DNA of 64,000 nucleotides from Erigeron canadensis (GCF_010389155.1 NC_057768.1:5516501-5580500), one strand, 5' to 3'. Numbered from the stretch's first letter, positions 11,684 to 23,653 are shown. A program made the numbers and translations. Notes: generated from the letters alone by a model not told the origin.

Positions 11684-14600
11684 ATGGATTCATACCCATG
11701 TCACCATTTCTCCACCACGGCGATTCTTGACATAATCCAAGATAACAATTACAACCCATGTTCCAAAATTGAAGCAGCTAAACAAATCCGACAACTCACC
11801 AAGACTTCACAACGTTGTCGTCGACAATTCTCTGCCGCAATCAAACCACTTGTTTCTATGCTTTGGTCATCGTCCTATGAAGCCAATGAGGCTGCTTTGC
11901 TTGCTCTTCTTAATCTTGCCGTTAAGGATGAAACGTATGTTTTTCTTTTATATATATATATATGTTATGTTATATATTTATCTTTCTTTAATAAAAGTTT
12001 GAGATTGGGATGATATTGTGATTGCTTGTGCTTTCTGTTAGTACTTTATATGGTTTTCAAGGCAACTTTTTATATTTTTATTATTATATGATTGATTAAT
12101 ATTTGGATAAATGTGAAAAAGGAAGCATATCTTTTTTGAACTTTGTGTGTTTCCTGTGTTGATTTTTATGTTAATTGGTTCTTTAAAAAATTAAATCATG
12201 TTGATTGGATGAAAGAAAGGAATATGTTGTTGGTCCAGAAAATTCCACTTAACTTTTTTTTTTTTTAACTTTGCGGGGGACACTAACGGGCAGGGTTTAG
12301 CAGTAAAAACTTGCCAATACTTTGAAAGTCCAAATCCAAATTATATTTAAAAAAAAATAATTTTCGCGTATGTGGTAGATGTTATGACTTATGTTTTAGA
12401 AAGTTGTTTATAGTTTGATCTCAACAAGAGTGATAATTTTGGAGTAAGCAATATTGAGGGATTTTCTATATAAGATTGATTATTTGATTAGTTTTTGCTA
12501 AAAAATAAAATAAAAATTAAGCAGCATGATTGGACCATTGGTAAACACTTTGGTTTCTGGAGACAGAGGTCATGGGTTTGATCCTTATCACATACAAAGG
12601 TTGGAGGACCTTTTCTACCATTTAGGTAGAACATGAAAGCAAACCTCTCTACTTAGGTAGATACATCTTCACCTCCCCATGCATCGTCGAGGTATTAGGG
12701 CTCAAAACCCGCAAAAGGTTGCACTGAGCCGTTTCTTTCTTTTGTTTGCTTAAAAAAAACTAATCATAAATTAATGTTTGTGTAAACTTTTAGTATTTGA
12801 TTTGTTTTGAAAATTACGTTTTAGGATAATTAATATGCATAATATTTAATCAAGGTTATCTTCTATTTACTTTGTTAACATTGGTAACCTAATACTTAAT
12901 CTTCAATTGAATGAGTAAAGTTGATCGGAGGTTTGATAAACTCTTATTAAATTCCGGTCAAATTTAGGCCAACTTTCGGTAAATTTCCCCCTGATTGTTG
13001 ACATTCGGATATTTTGTTAAGCAAATCGGTAAAATGAAAATTTGGTTACTTAAAATACCATTTTCCTTTTGGCGGACTCAATGTAAACATGGCATTAGAA
13101 GTTTACTTAGAGCTAATTATTTCGCCAAACCCTGCAAAAATGTTTGTCTGATATTGAAATACATAAAGAGACAAATACGAATTTCAAACACCCTCTTAAC
13201 TAATGTATTATGTACTTCATTCATGGATGAAAATTGTTCATGTTTTAAGTTTACCAATTGAAACGTATTTGTTGAAGTTTTGTCTATAACTTTTTGTTAA
13301 GATGTTTAATTTTATCTAATGACCGTTTCTATTAGTTATTTTGTCAATTAATTTGTGGCTCATTAGTAAAATTTTTGTATTTTGAGTTGGAAGGGTCAGG
13401 GGGATACATGGCGGAAGTCTTAAGTTTATTCGGATCATCGAGTAGTTTAAGAGTACGAAATCTTTTATGTTAAAAAAAGTTTTGTTGAATTTGAAAATGA
13501 AAATCTGTGATAGATTGATTAATCTTGAAGTAAATTAATTGTGGTGGGCATCGTAGCTTGTCACTTTTCATGGTATGCGTGTGCATTTTTCTTGGTTTTA
13601 TGAATTTAATAATGTAGTAGACTTTTCAAGACTTTGCCTTGTCGACCTCCCACTCTTTTTTAACTTCTTTCATTTTCAAATTTAATACTATTAATGCATG
13701 TATTTCTTTTTCGTTGCATCATTAAGTTGAATAAGACCATGAATGAAATAGTTGAAACGTACAATAATACACATAGTTATTAAAAGTTTACTTTTTTTTG
13801 AACATATTATTAAAATTAAAGTTTACTACATTTGAGTTTGGTTTGTGTATTATGATTAATCTGACTAATAATTGCCAATTTGGGTTAACCCACTTGATAA
13901 AGACACATACCTATTGGAGTGTAAGTTCAAGGATCAATTTCTGACATAGACGTATTTAAGATCATTTTTGAGTAATGTAGCCATATAGTGGAATATAAGC
14001 TTCAAAACAAGAAATGTTCTTTATTTATAATTATAGTTAAGTAGTTTTAACGATATTTATTTCAATATTTGAATTAATTTATCATGATTTTCTTGGCCTG
14101 AATCCTGTTTGTTATAATTGTTATTTGCAGTAACAAGATTAGTATTGTGGATGCTGGTGCATTAGAACCAATCGTTAATTATCTTCAATTCGATGACTCG
14201 GATTTGCAAGAACACGCAGTGGCGACATTAGTCACTCTATCTGCATCTCCAGTCAAGAAGTTAGCTATCGGTGCATCTGGGTGTATCCCATTTCTCATAA
14301 GAATCATTGACCGTGGTTCACCGCAAGCCAAGATGGACGCGATCGTGGCACTATGCAATCTCTCAACTGAGCCCGAGAATCTTTCAGTAATCCTTCAATC
14401 TAACCCGATTCCCTGCTTAGTTGATATTCTTAAAACTTGTAAAAAATCCTCAAAGATTTCAGAAAGATGCATTTCACTTGTGGAGTCATTAGTTAATTTT
14501 GATGAAGGTAGAGCTTCTTTAACTTCAGAAGAAGGTGGGATTCTCGCGGTTGTAGAAGTTCTCGAGAGCGGGTCCCTACAGAGCCGTGAACACGCAGTAG

Positions 14601-14986
14601 GGACCCTTTTAACTATGTGTCAAATAGACCGTTGTAAATATAGGGAACCAATACTTAGAGAAGGTGTAATACCAGGACTTTTAGAGCTGACAGTTCAAGG
14701 AACAGAAAAATCCCGAACAAAAGCTCACACGTTGCTTCGTTTACTACGTGAATCACCATACCAAAGAACAGAACTGGAGGCTGAGACACTAGAGAACATT
14801 TTGAGCAATATTATATCACAAGTCGACGGTGAAGAACAACGTGGCAATGCTAAAAAGATGCTAGCCGAAATGGTACAAGTGAGTATGGAACAGAGTTTGC
14901 GACATTTGCAACAACGGGCACTCGTGTGTACTCCTTCCGATCTGCCTATCGCCGCTTCTTGTGTATCTGAAGTCTCTTTCAAGTAA
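11684..14986 (+). CDS. armadillo-repeat protein, U-box-less PUB4-like, two exons
   Basis: Exon 1 is 11684-11934 and exon 2 is 14131-14986. The intron starts GTATGT and ends TTTGCAG and keeps frame (codon AC|T), giving 368 residues. The start is the ATG giving MDSYPCHHFS; upstream in-frame sequence lacks an ATG. The protein is a run of ARM repeats from about residue 15 to 320, with typical units such as NEAALLALLNLAVKDETNKI, IVDAGALEPIV, AVATLVTLSA and AIVALCNLSTEP. The Ser/Thr-poor tail at 330-368 is not a known domain. There is no U-box, as in the short plant ARM proteins related to PUB4. The family mediates protein-protein contacts, often in ubiquitin or signalling settings; the exact role is unknown. 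No frameshift or stop interrupts it, and it is one of two host genes here that look functional. The 2.2-kb intron hosts a SINE at 12521-12745. Confidence 0.92.
12521..12745 (+). mobile_element. tRNA-derived SINE in an intron
   Basis: It starts GCAGCATGATTGGACC. An A-box-like TGGACCATTGG and a B-box-like GGGTTTGATCC are the expected distance apart. It aligns along its length with the SINE at 18790-19025 (shared GGAGACAGAGGTCA, CCATTTAGGTAGAA, CGTCGAGGTATT and GCACTGAGC). An A-rich stretch follows. The target duplication is not clear, so this copy is older. Confidence 0.8.
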
Positions 14987-15980
14987 ATGTTGTCGTTTTT
15001 TTCGTTTTCGGGGTCATCTTGGTGTTGGTTTTACTTGTTCATAAAACATGTTATCATGGGCATTGTGGGATCAAAGATATAGATAACAGTAGTCCAAGGA
15101 TGTTAAGCCAATCCAGGCCTTGTGGTGATGAGGTTTCATGAGATTGGTAGGTGTATTTGTCTTTTTTTTTTTTCTTTTTACATAGATGAATTGAGTGAAA
15201 TTCAGGGTAGTGATGGTCTTCAGGGGCTTGTAAGTTTGTCATATAAGGCTGTACACTACACTACACTGTATTGATCAATTTGTTTTATGGTCCTTTTTCT
15301 CTTTTCTATAACTAATTCATAGCCTGGTTTTGTAATTATGTTTTGTATACTTTTGATTTAACTGGATGAAAAAGTGGTAAGTTTTGATGTCTACCTTGTT
15401 TTTGTAACATGAACCCAAAGACATGTTGAAAGTGGAGTCTTGTTGGTACCAAAATGGAATTTTAGTTGTTAAAGATGTTACAAAATTGCAATTAGTACTC
15501 TTTTTGGTATTACATAGTCAACTTAACATAGCCTAAAATTAAAAATGGGTGGATGGCCTTTGTTGGACCAAAAGTGGGTAAGTCGGTTAGTTTGGTTTGT
15601 TTTGGTTAGGTTCGAAACTTCTGGACTATAATCAACTACTCCAGCTTGGTAGAGAATCATCATATGTGTTAAATAATACTAAAGTTATTGCGTTATGATA
15701 ATTATAAAACTCTTTGGGTGTACAAATAGGAAGGGAAAAGTTCAAATTTCACTCAAAAGGTCAAAAGACGCAATGGATAAGAACTTTTGTTAAGTTTGGC
15801 AAACTTGGACTCGGACTTTTGGTACATTTGAAAAACTATGGCAAGTCAATTAAATGAGAAATTTGTTACTGTATAAAGGCTTTTGCTATATGGAAATGGA
15901 AATATAATTAGAGGCTATGATTATTGTTAGATTTTTTATTTAAAAAAAAAAAAACAAATTTTGGTTGGTTAAGGATCTGG
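14987..15980. other. 3' untranslated and intergenic sequence after the ARM gene
   Basis: The 3' UTR and polyadenylation region probably lie in 14987-15450, which is T-rich with several AATAAA-like words. The rest has no recognisable feature. Confidence 0.4.
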
Positions 15981-16099
15981 GTTGGATATTCATGTTGATG
16001 ATAAAGATGATTGTTACTGGAGGTTGTGGTCGATGGTGACACAAAATGCAACTAAAGGGGGCAAAGTGCTAGTTTTGATAATGATAGGGGGCATTTGTG

Positions 16100-16400
16100 A
16101 AATTAACTCTAAGAATAATATTAATCCGACCGTTGAAGAACAGAACGTTATTTCTTATTACTTGTTCTTGCTTCTCCCAAATTCCCACCACACTTTCAAA
16201 TCTCAAACCCTAAATCTATATCTTAGTCTAATACTAATAATAATAAAAATACATTATTTCCGTGTGTATATATAATCTGGTATTAAAACAAAAAATGATG
16301 TGGTTGTTGCTCCGGCACCCGGATTCTTGGATTTCATTAAGGAGAAACAGATTCTTCACGCACAGCTGGATTTGGTTCGATACCGCCCTCACCTATCATA
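16100..16400 (+). promoter_or_regulatory. orphan promoter/leader with a telo-box-like motif
   Basis: A pyrimidine-rich leader (CTTGCTTCTCCCAAATTCCC) contains AAACCCTAA at 16206-16214, a telo-box motif frequent in promoters of plant ribosomal-protein and translation genes. A short reading frame after 16270 is not recognised. It may be the 5' end of the gene whose L34 exon lies at 17668, but the intervening exon was not found. Confidence 0.35.
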
Positions 16401-17667
16401 AATTAAAAGTCTGATATGCGATTCTTGATTTATTTTGCTATTTTTGTTAATGGAATTTATATCGATGAACTGCACAGTAAGTACTATAGTAATGGATTGA
16501 TAAGAGCCGATATGAATAGTAGTGAGATTAGTGCTAAATGTGTCAGTGTAGTCTAATCTCTTTTTGGGGTCTTTTGATTATTTCGCTAGCACGCACAAAT
16601 AATACTCTGTAGCTTTATAGTGTAGTGGTGTGGATGGAATGGTATCATGATTTGTATAATTAATGGATGTCTTTTGCAGCTCTAAAGTCGATCTCTAGGT
16701 TACGTGTCGTGCCACAAGCCTGTCCATTGTAGTATGTGTTGTCAAGTTTGCTCCTTGTTTTAGTATATTCAACTGCAGAAAAGGTGTTAGGGTCCAAAGC
16801 AAGTCAGATCTTTATATAGAAAGATCTCTGACTGGACTCGTGACACCTAGCTGCTGTGACATTAAGTTGAGAGGATACAACTTTTTTCGGTTCCTTGTAC
16901 CTGTTTGATAACACTATTGCCATGTACATTGATGGATAATCAATGACATTATTATGGTTTTGTACCAATGTACATGGCTGTCCTGATAGTAGGGTTGATT
17001 TGTTGATTTGTCTTAAGAAATGGCATTCTGACATGCCAATTGAGTGTTAATGTCTTTCTTTTTAACTTCTCTTTTGTCGGTAATTACCTTACCTCATGGC
17101 AGGGGTGTATACTTGTGATCTTAAATTGTATTTCTAGATTGGTTTACGCAACCATTTTATAAGCAACTGCATAAAAGGGTTAATTTTTCAGTTTATATGT
17201 CGTTTTTAGCTGGGTAATGCTATGCTATTTTAACCTAGGGAACTTGGTTTTAATGTCTAAATACGGTTTATTGTTAAAAAGTAGAGAGAAGTGAGATTGA
17301 TCAATCATTATTTTACTTAAACCTACTGATGCTGTGATATTGGGGTTGAAACATCTATAACAAATTTGTTGCGTCGGACAACACCTAATGTTACATTTAT
17401 CATTTAAAGTCCTGTATAGATAACTTAGTTGTCTTCTACGAAATTTTTGTTTAATTGATTATACAGTTATGTTTGTGATCTGTTTTTCGTTATGTTGAAG
17501 GTTTCTTAATAGATGGATGTTTCATAGATTACATCCATCTTACCATCTATCATCTATGTTGCCTTTGAAATTGATTGACGTTGCTTTGAATATTAAAAGA
17601 TTATGTTTTATTTTGATTTCACAAGTATCTAACTGCTGAATAAAATGTATTTGTATTATCATTGTAG

Positions 17668-17813
17668 ATTCCTCATTTGAGACCGACTAAATACAGGACT
17701 AGGCTATCAAGGAACAGGACTGTTAATCGAGCCTATGGAGGTGCTGTGCGAGAGAGGTTTGTGCAATATCCTCTTTCTGGTCAAGTTAAATTTCTAGAGG
17801 TTGCAAAATGAGT
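17668..17813 (+). pseudogene. ribosomal protein L34 exon fragment
   Basis: After an acceptor-like TTGTAG, the translation reads IPHLRPTKYRTRLSRN then RTVNRAYGGAVRER. This matches the central part of eukaryotic cytosolic ribosomal protein eL34, a 60S subunit component. Compared with the family it lacks a few residues around the KRSRLSRNRR segment, and the VLSG between YGG and GAV is missing. A donor-like GTTTGT follows RER. If that is not used, the frame runs into unrelated residues and a TGA at 17811. Neither the N-terminal exon nor the C-terminal part was found nearby. It is therefore a gene fragment, adjacent to but outside the candidate Helitron. Confidence 0.7.
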
Positions 17814-18789
17814 GGTATATTGATATTGTGATATCTATATATATCTAAAAGTTCTATCATGGGAGTGGGAAATTTTGCCGAATTCTATCGTTTCATTGAT
17901 GGTACTTATTAGGGTACTTAATGAGGGTTAATTATTTGATATGTACACATAATTAATTCATGATGTTGTATACTTAATAAGGGTTAATTATTTGATATGG
18001 TTTTCTTTATTTCATAATTCGTTGATTGTGTTGTTAAAGGCCCAAAGCCCATTCATTCATGTGTTAGTCGTGCCCAACCCAAACAGGCTGCCGATTTTTA
18101 GAAAAAAAAAACAAAAATCCCTTGATTAAAAATACAAAAAACCCTTTCCTTCATCGAAACAGGTTGCCGATTTGTTTATTTTTTTAAAAAACAAAATTTG
18201 TTTATGGTTTTATTATAAAACTCAATTATCTTAATATAATAATTATAACTTTTGGGTGTTCATAGTCCAGCCGGTTTAGAATGGAAGCCCAAGGGACGTT
18301 TGAAGGACAAAGGAGATGTGTTAAGATGCAACATTAAGTGAGCTAATAATGTAATATGAATTTAATGATTTTCTTGATGAACGCCATCTTCTTTTAGTTT
18401 TCTTATCACACTCTCTTCGGTTTTTGCATTCGTATTTCACTAACTAGATAGTTTCATATTTGTAAACATAATTTTGTGTAGTGTTGATTTCTATTAGTTT
18501 AATTAGTGTTTTTTATGATTAGTTTTACAATTGGGTTGATGTTAATTGCAGGTGAATCTTCATATCGTTATTGATCAGGATTTGTTTACATCATTTTCAT
18601 GCCACTGTATCATGAATGTGTGTATGTATTTTCTTTATCTTCGATCTTATGCTTATCTTTGTAGTTTTAATTTGTGATATTTTTTTCTTTATATCTATTG
18701 TTGATTTATTGAGGTAATCTTCGTTTTCTCTTGCCGACTGATTTTGACATATGGTTTCAAGGATAATGAATAAAGGGTATTATGATGGA

Positions 18790-19025
18790 AGTAGAAGTAA
18801 CTGCTCAGTGCCGTCTTCCGCGGATTTTGAGCCCCAATACCTCGACGGTGTATAGGGGAGGTTAAGATGTAAGCAGACCTTACCCCTACCAAGGTATAGA
18901 GGCTGCTTCCAGTTTCTACCTAAATGATAGAAAAGGACCTCCGGCCTTTGCGTGAGATGAGATTGAACCCTTGACCTCTGTCTCCAGGGGTCAGGGTGTT
19001 TACCACTGATCCAAACCACGCTGCT
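18790..19025 (-). mobile_element. tRNA-derived SINE with 19-bp target duplication
   Basis: On the minus strand it starts AGCAGCGTGGTTTGG. It has an A box (TGGATCAGTGGT) and a B box (GGGTTCAATCTC) and ends near GCACTGAGCAG. The flanking direct repeat TAAAGGGTATTATGATGGA lies at 18771-18789 and 19026-19044 and is perfect over 19 bp, proof of target-primed insertion. It lies inside the candidate Helitron and is homologous to the copy at 12521-12745. Confidence 0.9.
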
Positions 19026-20037
19026 TAAAGGGTATTATGATGGATCAATTAGAAATACAAATCGTCCTCTGTAACTATTTGATATCTAACATTTTCTTTT
19101 TTATTTCTCTCGATTCTTTTCAGTTTCTCTTAATTACTCTCCTTTCATTCGTTGATTCGTCATCTTTTAATTCACTTTTTTGGAATGTTTGTTGCAGGAC
19201 ATAAAGATTGAATTTATCATAAATCTGAATATCTAAAAACAATATTAAGGTTAGGTTTTTATTAGAATTTTCAAACACACCTTGGTTACCAATTTATCAT
19301 TTAATTTCCTGATTCCTGTTATTGTTATTTTATTTATTGATGTTTATTTCTGTTATTGTTTGTCTTCAGGCTCTTTAAGATGATTATATGACAATCATGA
19401 TATAACTTAAAATGTCTAGTAAGATTCTAATATCATTAATTAGTCGCACACTCCATTGATTTAGTTTGATGCAATTATTGTTTCTGATTCCGGATAATTG
19501 TTCCTTTAGACTAATCGATTTAGAGTTTGAAAATCATTAAGAAAGAGAATTGAACATGTAGGCGAGCTAGCTATCATATTCGATGAGTTTCTTTGGAGGT
19601 TGTGGGTCCCAAGACGTGTTGCAGTTGCTTTACCGGCTTTCAAAGAAAGGCTGGTTTGGTTTGCACCCCAATTGCAGGGCATAATCGACATGATTATCAG
19701 GTTTGTCGTGCAATATCGAGCTTTCTTGAAGTGAGGTTGATAGATTTGGTGAAATATGTTCTTTTGTTTCAGATGGCGAAACTGCTTTCCTTCTTGCTCG
19801 ATGTTCTTTTGTTGCTTGATGGTAATTAATGATTAGCTAAATATCCAACTTTTGGCGGGCTTAATTCACTTCTTCATTTTGCAGCTCCTAAAGCCATAAT
19901 GATGTGTATATATATATAGTTTTATCTTTTTTCAATATATGTATATATCTGATAATTAAATTACACTATTTTATATTTTACATAGCTTTCTTTTTTGTCA
20001 TAAAGTTCAGTGATTTATGGGTTGTGGGTAATTTGTA

Positions 20038-20099
20038 GGTTGGTGCATTGTTGCTTGATAATGGAGCTAATGTAAATCTAGGAATTATTTTGGTCAGGT
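20038..20099 (+). pseudogene. ankyrin-repeat-like exon fragment
   Basis: The frame reads VGALLLDNGANVNLG, the end of an ankyrin helix pair (ALLLDNGANVN is the consensus core). An AG acceptor-like site precedes it and a donor-like AGGTAAT follows at 20097. Only one partial repeat is present. The source gene is unknown. This is consistent with exon capture by the surrounding Helitron. Confidence 0.45.
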
Positions 20100-21760
20100 A
20101 ATAATCATTAATCTTGATGTGGGTTTTTTTTAGGTTAAGCATTGGTAAAATTTTGACGTTGTTAGTGTAGTTGATATTAGAGCTAAGAAGAATGATTAAG
20201 TAGACATTTCTATCGAATCCTTTGTAGTTAACGCGACGCAGAATATAGTTTAAAATGGAACTAATTTGGTGATATGATGATCAAAATGATTTATTGGGCA
20301 TCTGGAAAGAATAGTTACATTTGGTTTAGTCATGCTTCAACTAGGGTGCTAAGTAAGCTTGATTATGAAGCTTGTTGCCTATAAAGTTTTGACAGAACGA
20401 GTATGTGATGTGTGTTTTGTGTAGCTTGAGGTTGGCCAGCCATATATAATGGATCGAGTATGCTATGCTTCACAGTTACCATCTCATGACCTTGCTGATT
20501 AAAGCACTTAATCATGGTTGAATTTTCATTGGGAGCAGATCTACAAAGCTACCAAGTCAATTCCAGAATATAGCAAGGTATAGTCAAGGTTGATTAATAA
20601 TTATTTCTAATTTGTCGATTTATGAATGACGAGCTCAGTGTATTGTAATCTATTGGTAGCAATTCGTAAGCTTGAGGTATGATTTGTTTTAGCTTTTTCG
20701 TTTTTAATGTTTATCTTTCATGTTACGCTATATGTATTTTTTTTTGGAACAACATATGTATTGCAATATATTAGTACTAAGAAATCCATGATACTCAATG
20801 CAATTTAATCAATTATGCCAAACAATCCCCTTTAGTGTGACACATTTCAGTTTTCATCCCAAATGTTTCAACATATTTTACTGTTTCTTTAAGACTTGCT
20901 TTGGTTTTTTGTTATCGGCAGGGAAGTAAGTTTTACTTTGGTCAGTTGTTGTCACAATAATGAGTTTTTGGTGGCTAAAAAATATACAAGTCTTGATCCT
21001 TTTGACCTCCAACAACCGGTGAGTGCAAAAACAGAGCGTTCACCAGACCAACCGTCCAAAAGTTTGAAAACAAAATTATTAATTTCCACTACTATTATCA
21101 TCAACAACCGTCTCTGAACCCGAAACAACCTCTTCTTCTACCTTTGCCTTCTCAGCTGCATCAACTACCAGACACAGTAATTTTATCTTCCTTTAAGACA
21201 ACAACTCTTTCCTGAATATACATACAAAAGCCCTAAAAAAACTACTAGAATAGAGATTATCCGGTACAACTTGCACTAACTCTTCCATCCATTCAATATT
21301 ATCCGACAATACCACTTCCTCCACATTATGCTCAGACTTCTTACCATCTGTCCATCCAACACACATACGCTCTAAACTCTCTATAATGAACCACCACAAA
21401 ATACCAACTTTCGGACCCGTTAATCAAATATACTTCCCCACTTAACCTTACAAACAACTTTTTAGGTAAACTTGACATTTTTGAAGAACCTGTTTACGAA
21501 AAAAAAAACCAACCCAACTCAGTACTTATAGGAATACAAACTTAGAGTTAATGCTAACCTTTCACATTCTAAACCGTCATATACTAATGGTGGTGATCAT
21601 TCAACAATTAATAACATCCAAACGTAGAGTAAATGTCAACCTTTCACATTCTAAACCGTCATATACTAATGGTGATCGCACAGACATCAAACTCGAACTA
21701 AACAATAAAAAACTTCAAAATAAGACAATCATATAAACGTACAAAACAACCCGTGAAGCC

Positions 21761-21791
21761 CGGCCGTGCAACGCACGGGCCTTCACTCTAG
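21761..21791 (+). other. Helitron 3' hairpin and CTAG terminus
   Basis: Six-base stem CCGTGC/GCACGG with AAC loop at 21764-21778, then GCCTTCACT and CTAG, then T at 21792. The GC-rich stem stands out against AT-rich flanks. Confidence 0.75.
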
Positions 21792-22090
21792 TATTTTGTA
21801 AATGTATATAGTTTGGACTAGAAAAGTGGGAATACAATTAAATTAATAAGAATTTTTTAAGGCCTTTAAAAATATCCATGTCTCCATTATACACACTTAT
21901 AATTTATAATTTATTAATTACTCACTTAAAAATACAACTTTTTTTATGAAATAAAAAAGTTGTTTAATACTTTGTTGAATGTTAGGGGAATGGAGTGGTC
22001 ATTTTTTCCTCAAAGTTTACCAAATATCCATATCATCATTTTTTTAATGAAGCGCGTAACACGACCAGGTCAAAAAGGGTATCCGCACCA

Positions 22091-22300
22091 CCCACTATTA
22101 GCGGCGACGTCGCCGCTAATAGTGGGCCCCACTGAAACTATATAGATTTAAACGTGCAGATCTCTTCCTTTCATCTATCTCTTCCTTTCTTCTTCACACC
22201 TCCTCCGACCATCTCTTCCTTCCTTTCATCTATTTTTGAGGCAATATATCCTTTTTATTTGCATAATCCGGCCATCTATCTCCTCATCCTCGTTGTTTTT
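22091..22300 (+). promoter_or_regulatory. orphan promoter headed by a 36-bp perfect palindrome
   Basis: Positions 22091-22126 are a perfect 36-bp palindrome with GACGTC at its centre (arms CCCACTATTAGCGGCGAC and its complement). A TATA-like ACTATATAGATTT lies at 22135-22147, followed by a CT-rich leader (CTCTTCCTTTCATCTATCTC and onward). The leader runs into the antisense of the ORF ending at 22284. No downstream sense gene is present, so this appears to be a promoter cut from its gene by element insertion. Confidence 0.5.
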
Positions 22301-23552
22301 GGTGGTGGAGATCTAATTGGCTTGGAGACCCAGCAACAGAAACTGTCTCCTCAGAAGATGAAGAAGGTTCAGCTGGAGTTTTTCTCTTCGATTTCTTTGA
22401 CGAACTCCCCTTCTTCTTTTTCTGAAAAACTTGCTTACTTAATTTCAACTCAAACTTTTGACCTTTCACAATCTTTCTTCTCTTAGGCTCACTGGAACTG
22501 GATACACCCTCACGCTCTTTTCTTTTTCTTTTTGACCCCTCACTTGGTGTCCTATGCACAACTTGGGCAGGAACCGGGAGGCTTTCCGGTCCCAGAGTTG
22601 TTCTAATCCAGTCCAGGTAAGCTTGATAATCCACATTGTTCTTAGAAACCAAATCCAGCAAATGAGATGGAATCAAGTATTTATAACTTGTAATTCCAGC
22701 ATCTCTTACATACTTATATTGATGGAGTATCACTTTTGTATCATCATGAAGTCTCGGAAGACTTTTCTCATGTCTGATTGCTGCATAGGCAATTACTGTC
22801 AGAAATCTGATGAATGAAATATACTTCTTGGGAGCCGAGATCTTGCCATTAACCAATACAATCAACTGGTCCCACAGAAGTTGAGCGATATCATAGTGTC
22901 TATTAAAGACAACACCATAGAATATATGCAGCATGGGTTGAGTCAGATTGTCCATCCCTCTGGTGTATGGAGTTAATGAATTGCTGAGGATGGAATATAC
23001 ATAATACCATATCTTGGGTAGATTCTTCAGCTTGAAGTCTCTAGTCTTTGTCAATGGACCTTCATATCCAAGAGAGATCAAAGCAGCAAACATGATATCA
23101 TTTGACTCAAAATCATCAAAGTTAGCATGTCCATTAGAATCAGCTTCAGGAAGCATCAAAATTCTTCTGAAGTCATCAAGGTTGAACTCAAAGTCATACA
23201 CTCTATCTTTAGAGCTCAGTTGGTATTGAAAGAAACCTTGACGGCGAAGTTCGGGAGATTTATGTTTTGCTTTTGATCTTGAAGTAGAAGGATCTTGAGA
23301 CTGAACAAAACTAATGGTTCTCCACATCTCAAACAAATAAACTTCTGGTAAGTCTCTTTCGACTGTGAGTACATATGAGAGTAGATGGTTGTGAAGAATT
23401 CTCGGGACAATTGGGAATCCCGAAGCAATAAATGGATCTGATAAAGCTCGATTGTTTCTCATGTTATTTGAGTTGCCAATAATTAGAATTTCTTCTGTGG
23501 ATTCATTCAGGGCAATCTCTTCATCATGTTGGATTTCTTCTTGATGATCCAT
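22284..23552 (-). CDS. copia-associated late ORF, N-terminal part (paralogue of the ORF at 44.8 kb)
   Basis: An uninterrupted 422-codon frame starts at MDHQEEIQHDEE. It is homologous throughout to the plus-strand ORF at 44838-46000: shared MRNN..L.D.F.A.GFPI, ALTV, RRQGFFQ, MFAALISLGY, LTPYTRGMDNL, NGKISAPKKYI, DWIRTTLGPESLPVP and KRKTPAEPSS. The region at residues 60-280 looks like a folded helical domain; residues 320-422 are Lys/Ser rich with likely nuclear-localisation signals. From memory, similar domains occur after pol in composite copia elements; their function is not known to me. This copy is less mutated than the plus-strand one and retains a segment (VYDFEFNLDDFRRILMLPEA) deleted there. 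The C-terminus is truncated at about 22300 by the promoter-like sequence. No LTR was found beside it. Confidence 0.65.
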   Translation of the reverse strand: MDHQEEIQHDEEIALNESTEEILIIGNSNNMRNNRALSDPFIASGFPIVPRILHNHLLSYVLTVERDLPEVYLFEMWRTISFVQSQDPSTSRSKAKHKSPELRRQGFFQYQLSSKDRVYDFEFNLDDFRRILMLPEADSNGHANFDDFESNDIMFAALISLGYEGPLTKTRDFKLKNLPKIWYYVYSILSNSLTPYTRGMDNLTQPMLHIFYGVVFNRHYDIAQLLWDQLIVLVNGKISAPKKYISFIRFLTVIAYAAIRHEKSLPRLHDDTKVILHQYKYVRDAGITSYKYLIPSHLLDLVSKNNVDYQAYLDWIRTTLGPESLPVPAQVVHRTPSEGSKRKRKEREGVSSSSEPKRRKIVKGQKFELKLSKQVFQKKKKGSSSKKSKRKTPAEPSSSSEETVSVAGSPSQLDLHHQKQRG

Positions 23553-23653
23553 TATTTTTGATTTTCTGATTTTGAAAGAAAACAGTTTAACTCACACATA
23601 AAACAATGTTTGAATAGTAAATAATAAGTTTCATACAGATTATTTATATAAAA

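Larger units (their letters stand above)
17834..21791 (+). mobile_element. candidate non-autonomous Helitron carrying gene fragments
   Basis: The 3' end is clear: a hairpin, CCGTGC-AAC-GCACGG at 21764-21778, then 13 nt on a terminal CTAG at 21788-21791 followed by T, matching the Helitron rule of a hairpin shortly before CTRR. The proposed 5' end is TCTATATATATCTAAAAG at 17834, preceded by A, which gives insertion between A and T. No Rep/helicase ORF is present. Inside are a SINE (18790-19025), an ankyrin-like exon (20038-20099), unrecognised coding-like patches at 18260-18345, 19565-19770 and 20540-20580, and a minus-strand ORF at 21193-21399 of unknown origin. The 5' boundary is an inference. 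Confidence 0.55.

Noticed and set aside
14725..14982. Minus-strand ORF of 85 codons
   Set aside because: Antisense to exon 2 of the armadillo-repeat gene.
19506..19829. Overlapping ORFs on both strands around 19.6 kb
   Set aside because: Possibly exon-like, but I could not assign any family, so they are only mentioned within the Helitron entry.
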